DNA of 7,498 nucleotides. It comes from JAAZFE01 sp034005635. GTDB taxonomy: Bacteria; Verrucomicrobiota; Kiritimatiellia; CAIQIC01; Lenti-01. Shown here one piece after another: positions 5,706 through 7,498 of this stretch. How positions within the stretch are numbered: position 1 is the first letter of the stretch; each line of letters starts with the position of its first letter. Position numbers and translations under genes: made by a program. The stretch covers positions 1-7,498 of the forward strand of contig JAVEUJ010000119.1 in assembly GCA_034005635.1 (NCBI GenBank). Direction: 5' to 3'. The notes beneath the pieces were generated by a model. It did not search any database. It was not told the origin of the DNA and saw only the letters and a program-made list of their open reading frames with translations.

Positions 5706-6848
5706 GTGAACTGGAAATCCTATGTGGCCTGGTTGTTAAGTGCACTGATGCCCAAACGTAACACGGCAGTAGTGCATACATGGCCTTCCTTTGATGACAC
5801 GGCACGGGCTTTAGTGCCGGAATTGGCCAAAAGTTCAGTGACACGAGTGTATTATCTGGCGGCCTCATCTGCGGTAGCGGGAAAAATACCAGCTTGGGGA
5901 GAAAACGTTACGGTGTTGCCCAAGCGCTCATGGCGGGCATTTTGGGCCTTTGTTACCAGTCGCTACGTGCTTACCACTCATCAATGCTTTACTAGCAAAT
6001 TTCCGCATCGTGTCGAGTCGATCAATTTATGGCATGGCATGCCTCTCAAACGCCTCGGATGGATGTCCAGGAAACGGGTGAATCTTCCGCACTTCAAGAT
6101 TGATCTGGCCACATCGGAGTTCTGGCGGCCGATTGTGCAACAATGTATGCGCCCGTGGGGCGGCGTGCTCGTGAATGGCCTGCCGCGTTGCGACCGTTTT
6201 GCCGCTCGTGGCCGGGCGGGGGTTTGCCGGCAATTGGGCGGTGAAGCCGCGACTTGCCGGAAACTGTTTGTTTGGCTGGCGACCTACCGCCAAGCGGTGC
6301 GCGGGGATCCCGAAAACGATGGGACTGATTTTCAAAACGAGGTCCAGTTGCCAGAATTCGATGCCGATGGCTTTGAACAGTGGCTGGCAGTGCGCAACCT
6401 GGTGTGCGTGATCAAGCCACATCCGCTCGGGCCTCGGCCCAACTTGCGGACGGCGGGTCATTTGCGCATCCTGGATGATGCCGCGTTGGGCGAGCATGGA
6501 CTGACTTTGTACGAGCTGCTGGGCGGCTCAGATGTCTTGCTGACGGATTTATCCAGCGTCTATTTTGATTATTTGCGTTTGGATCGTCCCGTCATCCATG
6601 CCTTTGCCGACCGCAAAGCGTACCAGGATAGCCGGGGCTTCACGTTCAATTGGACGGATGACTTTCTGGCGGGTCCGATGGTGATGGACATGTCTGGGGT
6701 GGAGCGAGCTTTGGAAGATGTCGTAGCAGGTCGCGATACCCATGCGGCCGAGCGTGCCAGATTGCGCGAGTTATTTCATGCTGATCCGGACTCGCCGGCC
6801 ACGCCAGCCCTGTTGGCACAACTAGGGCTGGAACCCGTTGCGAAATAA
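5706..6848 (+). CDS. CDP-glycerol glycerophosphotransferase family protein (TagB-like)
   Basis: A 380-residue single-domain member of the Glyphos_transf family, close to the length of TagB and half that of the two-domain TagF. An in-frame stop at 5691 limits the start to the GTG at 5706, with AAGGGGG (5692-5698) 7 nt upstream. Family motifs are present in order: NLWHGMPLKRLG (about 107-118, with the catalytic-type His), FVWLATYR (188-195), IKPHP (236-240, second conserved His), and LLTDLSSVYFDYLRLDRPVIHAF (278-300; the DxSS segment binds the donor). These enzymes transfer glycerol phosphate, or a similar polyol phosphate, from a CDP donor onto a lipid-linked or glycan acceptor at the cytoplasmic membrane face. 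The cytidylyltransferase 64 nt upstream would supply that donor. GC content rises again here compared with the preceding three genes. No transmembrane helix is evident, consistent with peripheral membrane association. Confidence 0.9.
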   Translation: MNWKSYVAWLLSALMPKRNTAVVHTWPSFDDTARALVPELAKSSVTRVYYLAASSAVAGKIPAWGENVTVLPKRSWRAFWAFVTSRYVLTTHQCFTSKFPHRVESINLWHGMPLKRLGWMSRKRVNLPHFKIDLATSEFWRPIVQQCMRPWGGVLVNGLPRCDRFAARGRAGVCRQLGGEAATCRKLFVWLATYRQAVRGDPENDGTDFQNEVQLPEFDADGFEQWLAVRNLVCVIKPHPLGPRPNLRTAGHLRILDDAALGEHGLTLYELLGGSDVLLTDLSSVYFDYLRLDRPVIHAFADRKAYQDSRGFTFNWTDDFLAGPMVMDMSGVERALEDVVAGRDTHAAERARLRELFHADPDSPATPALLAQLGLEPVAK

Positions 6849-7034
6849 GTACCCTGGTTGCCCGCGAGGTGTCGAGGACGGCGTCACACAGGACGACACG
6901 ACTGCCTGTTTTCCCAGGTCGATTTTGGCACCTGGCGGGGGGTGGTGGATGCGGTTCGTCAGCCGCGGGTAAAGGCACTGAAGGCGGCCCATTGCCAGTT
7001 CCCAAAGGTGCAGACGGAGTCGGTGTGGCATCGG

Positions 7035-7076
7035 GGGGACATGACTTGTAAATTCAAGATTCAAGGGCTGACCCCA
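7035..7076 (-). repeat. Palindromic intergenic repeat, copy B (inverted relative to copy A)
   Basis: Read on the minus strand from 7076, it begins with the identical 13-mer TGGGGTCAGCCCT and then TGAATCTTGAATTT, matching copy A (3502) apart from a short indel and two or so substitutions. The outer arms are weaker here: GGGGACA (7035-7041) against TGACCCC (7069-7075), with one mismatch. It sits in the gene-free spacer 6849-7128, about 50 nt before the GT2 start. I recognise nothing else in that spacer. Confidence 0.6.
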
Positions 7077-7128
7077 GTTGCTCTTGCCGATTGCGTGCGG
7101 GGGCGGGGTTGGGTAGGATGGGGTCGCT

Positions 7129-7498
7129 ATGAACCAACCGAAGACAATCACGATCGTGGTGCCGTTTCTGAACGAGAAGGACAATCTGCCGGTGCTGCTG
7201 GAGCGGGTGCAGGGGGTGTTCGCGGCACGGGAAGAGGACTGGGAACTGCTGCTGGTGGATGACGGCAGCACCGATGGCTCCGCCGAGTGGGCCCTGCTAC
7301 AGGCCCGGCAGAATTCTCATGTGCGGGTGCTGAGGCTCTCGCGCAATTTCGGACACCAGTTGGCCATCACGGCCGGGCTAGATCGGGCGGAGGGCGATGC
7401 GGTGGTGGTCATGGATGCCGATCTGCAGGACCCGCCGGAGACCATCGGCCCGATGATCGACAAGTGGCGCGAGGGTTATGAGGTGGTCTATGCCATTC
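7129..7498 (+). CDS. Glycosyltransferase family 2, polyprenyl-phosphate type, N-terminal part (runs off window)
   Basis: The frame is open from the ATG at 7129 to the end of the window (123 complete codons), so only the N-terminal catalytic part is seen. AGGA at 7115-7118 is a plausible, slightly distant ribosome site. A four-codon ORF (ATG at 7118) ends across the start codon and could couple initiation. GT-A motifs are clear: ITIVVPFLNEKDNLP (nucleotide-binding strand), ELLLVDDGSTDGS (first conserved Asp pair), LSRNFGHQLAITAGLDRA, and the metal-binding DAD in VVVMDADLQDPPE. The NFGHQ and DADLQDPPE combination is characteristic of the dolichol-phosphate mannosyltransferase, ArnC and GtrB subgroup. 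These enzymes load a sugar onto undecaprenyl phosphate for use on the periplasmic side, and many carry C-terminal membrane helices, which would lie beyond this window. It returns to the high GC content of the left block. Confidence 0.93.
   Translation, partial: MNQPKTITIVVPFLNEKDNLPVLLERVQGVFAAREEDWELLLVDDGSTDGSAEWALLQARQNSHVRVLRLSRNFGHQLAITAGLDRAEGDAVVVMDADLQDPPETIGPMIDKWREGYEVVYAI

Noticed and set aside
6027..6497. Minus-strand 156-codon frame inside the glycerophosphotransferase
   Set aside because: It is antisense to conserved Glyphos_transf motifs, with no plausible start context or domain.
6869..6899. Inverted repeat GTGTCG/CGACAC as a terminator for the glycerophosphotransferase gene
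   Set aside because: It has only 6 bp with a long loop and no following T-run.
6858..7262. Plus-strand 134-codon frame overlapping the start of the GT2 gene
   Set aside because: Its second half is an out-of-frame reading of the GT2 gene; the first half lacks any family signal and passes through repeat copy B.
1..7498. CRISPR array, tRNA or rRNA gene, complete insertion sequence
   Set aside because: No regularly spaced direct repeats, no tRNA-like cloverleaf that I could see, no rRNA-like stretches and no transposase motif in any frame.

Overview
The window is a piece of a surface-glycan (capsule, O-antigen or exopolysaccharide) biosynthesis locus. All genes are on the + strand, and it starts inside one glycosyltransferase and ends inside another. 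The flanking genes are GC-rich (my hand counts: 47 of 60 bases in 2641-2700, 39 of 60 in 7321-7380) and spaced compactly with Shine-Dalgarno sites. This fits a bacterium with a moderately high-GC genome, but the lineage cannot be fixed from this sequence alone.

Left block (1-3433): three consecutive GT-B fold glycosyltransferases of family GT4. The first is a C-terminal fragment (1-444); the other two are complete (499-1620 and 1631-2803). A class I SAM-dependent methyltransferase follows, coupled by an ATGA overlap (2800-3433). As given, its reading frame is broken at about position 3070, so it is either a pseudogene or carries a sequence error.

Spacer 1 (3434-3651): densely structured DNA. 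It holds a short hairpin, a 59-bp palindromic repeat unit, a perfect 9-bp-stem hairpin and a possible sigma70-type promoter for the next gene.

Middle cassette (3652-6848): a GNAT acetyltransferase, a class V PLP aminotransferase and a TagD-like cytidylyltransferase are linked by overlaps. A TagB-like CDP-glycerol glycerophosphotransferase follows. The first three genes are clearly poorer in GC (28 of 60 in 4501-4560, 24 of 60 in 5401-5460), which suggests separate acquisition. My reading is that the cytidylyltransferase makes a CDP-activated polyol or amino-alcohol phosphate and the glycerophosphotransferase transfers it to a glycan. The aminotransferase and acetyltransferase may install and modify an amino group on that substituent.

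Spacer 2 (6849-7128): no recognisable gene. It carries a second copy of the spacer 1 repeat in the opposite orientation, so the cassette is bracketed by inverted repeat copies. Right edge (7129-7498): the start of a GT2 glycosyltransferase of the polyprenyl-phosphate (dolichol-phosphate mannosyltransferase/ArnC/GtrB-like) type, cut by the window end.
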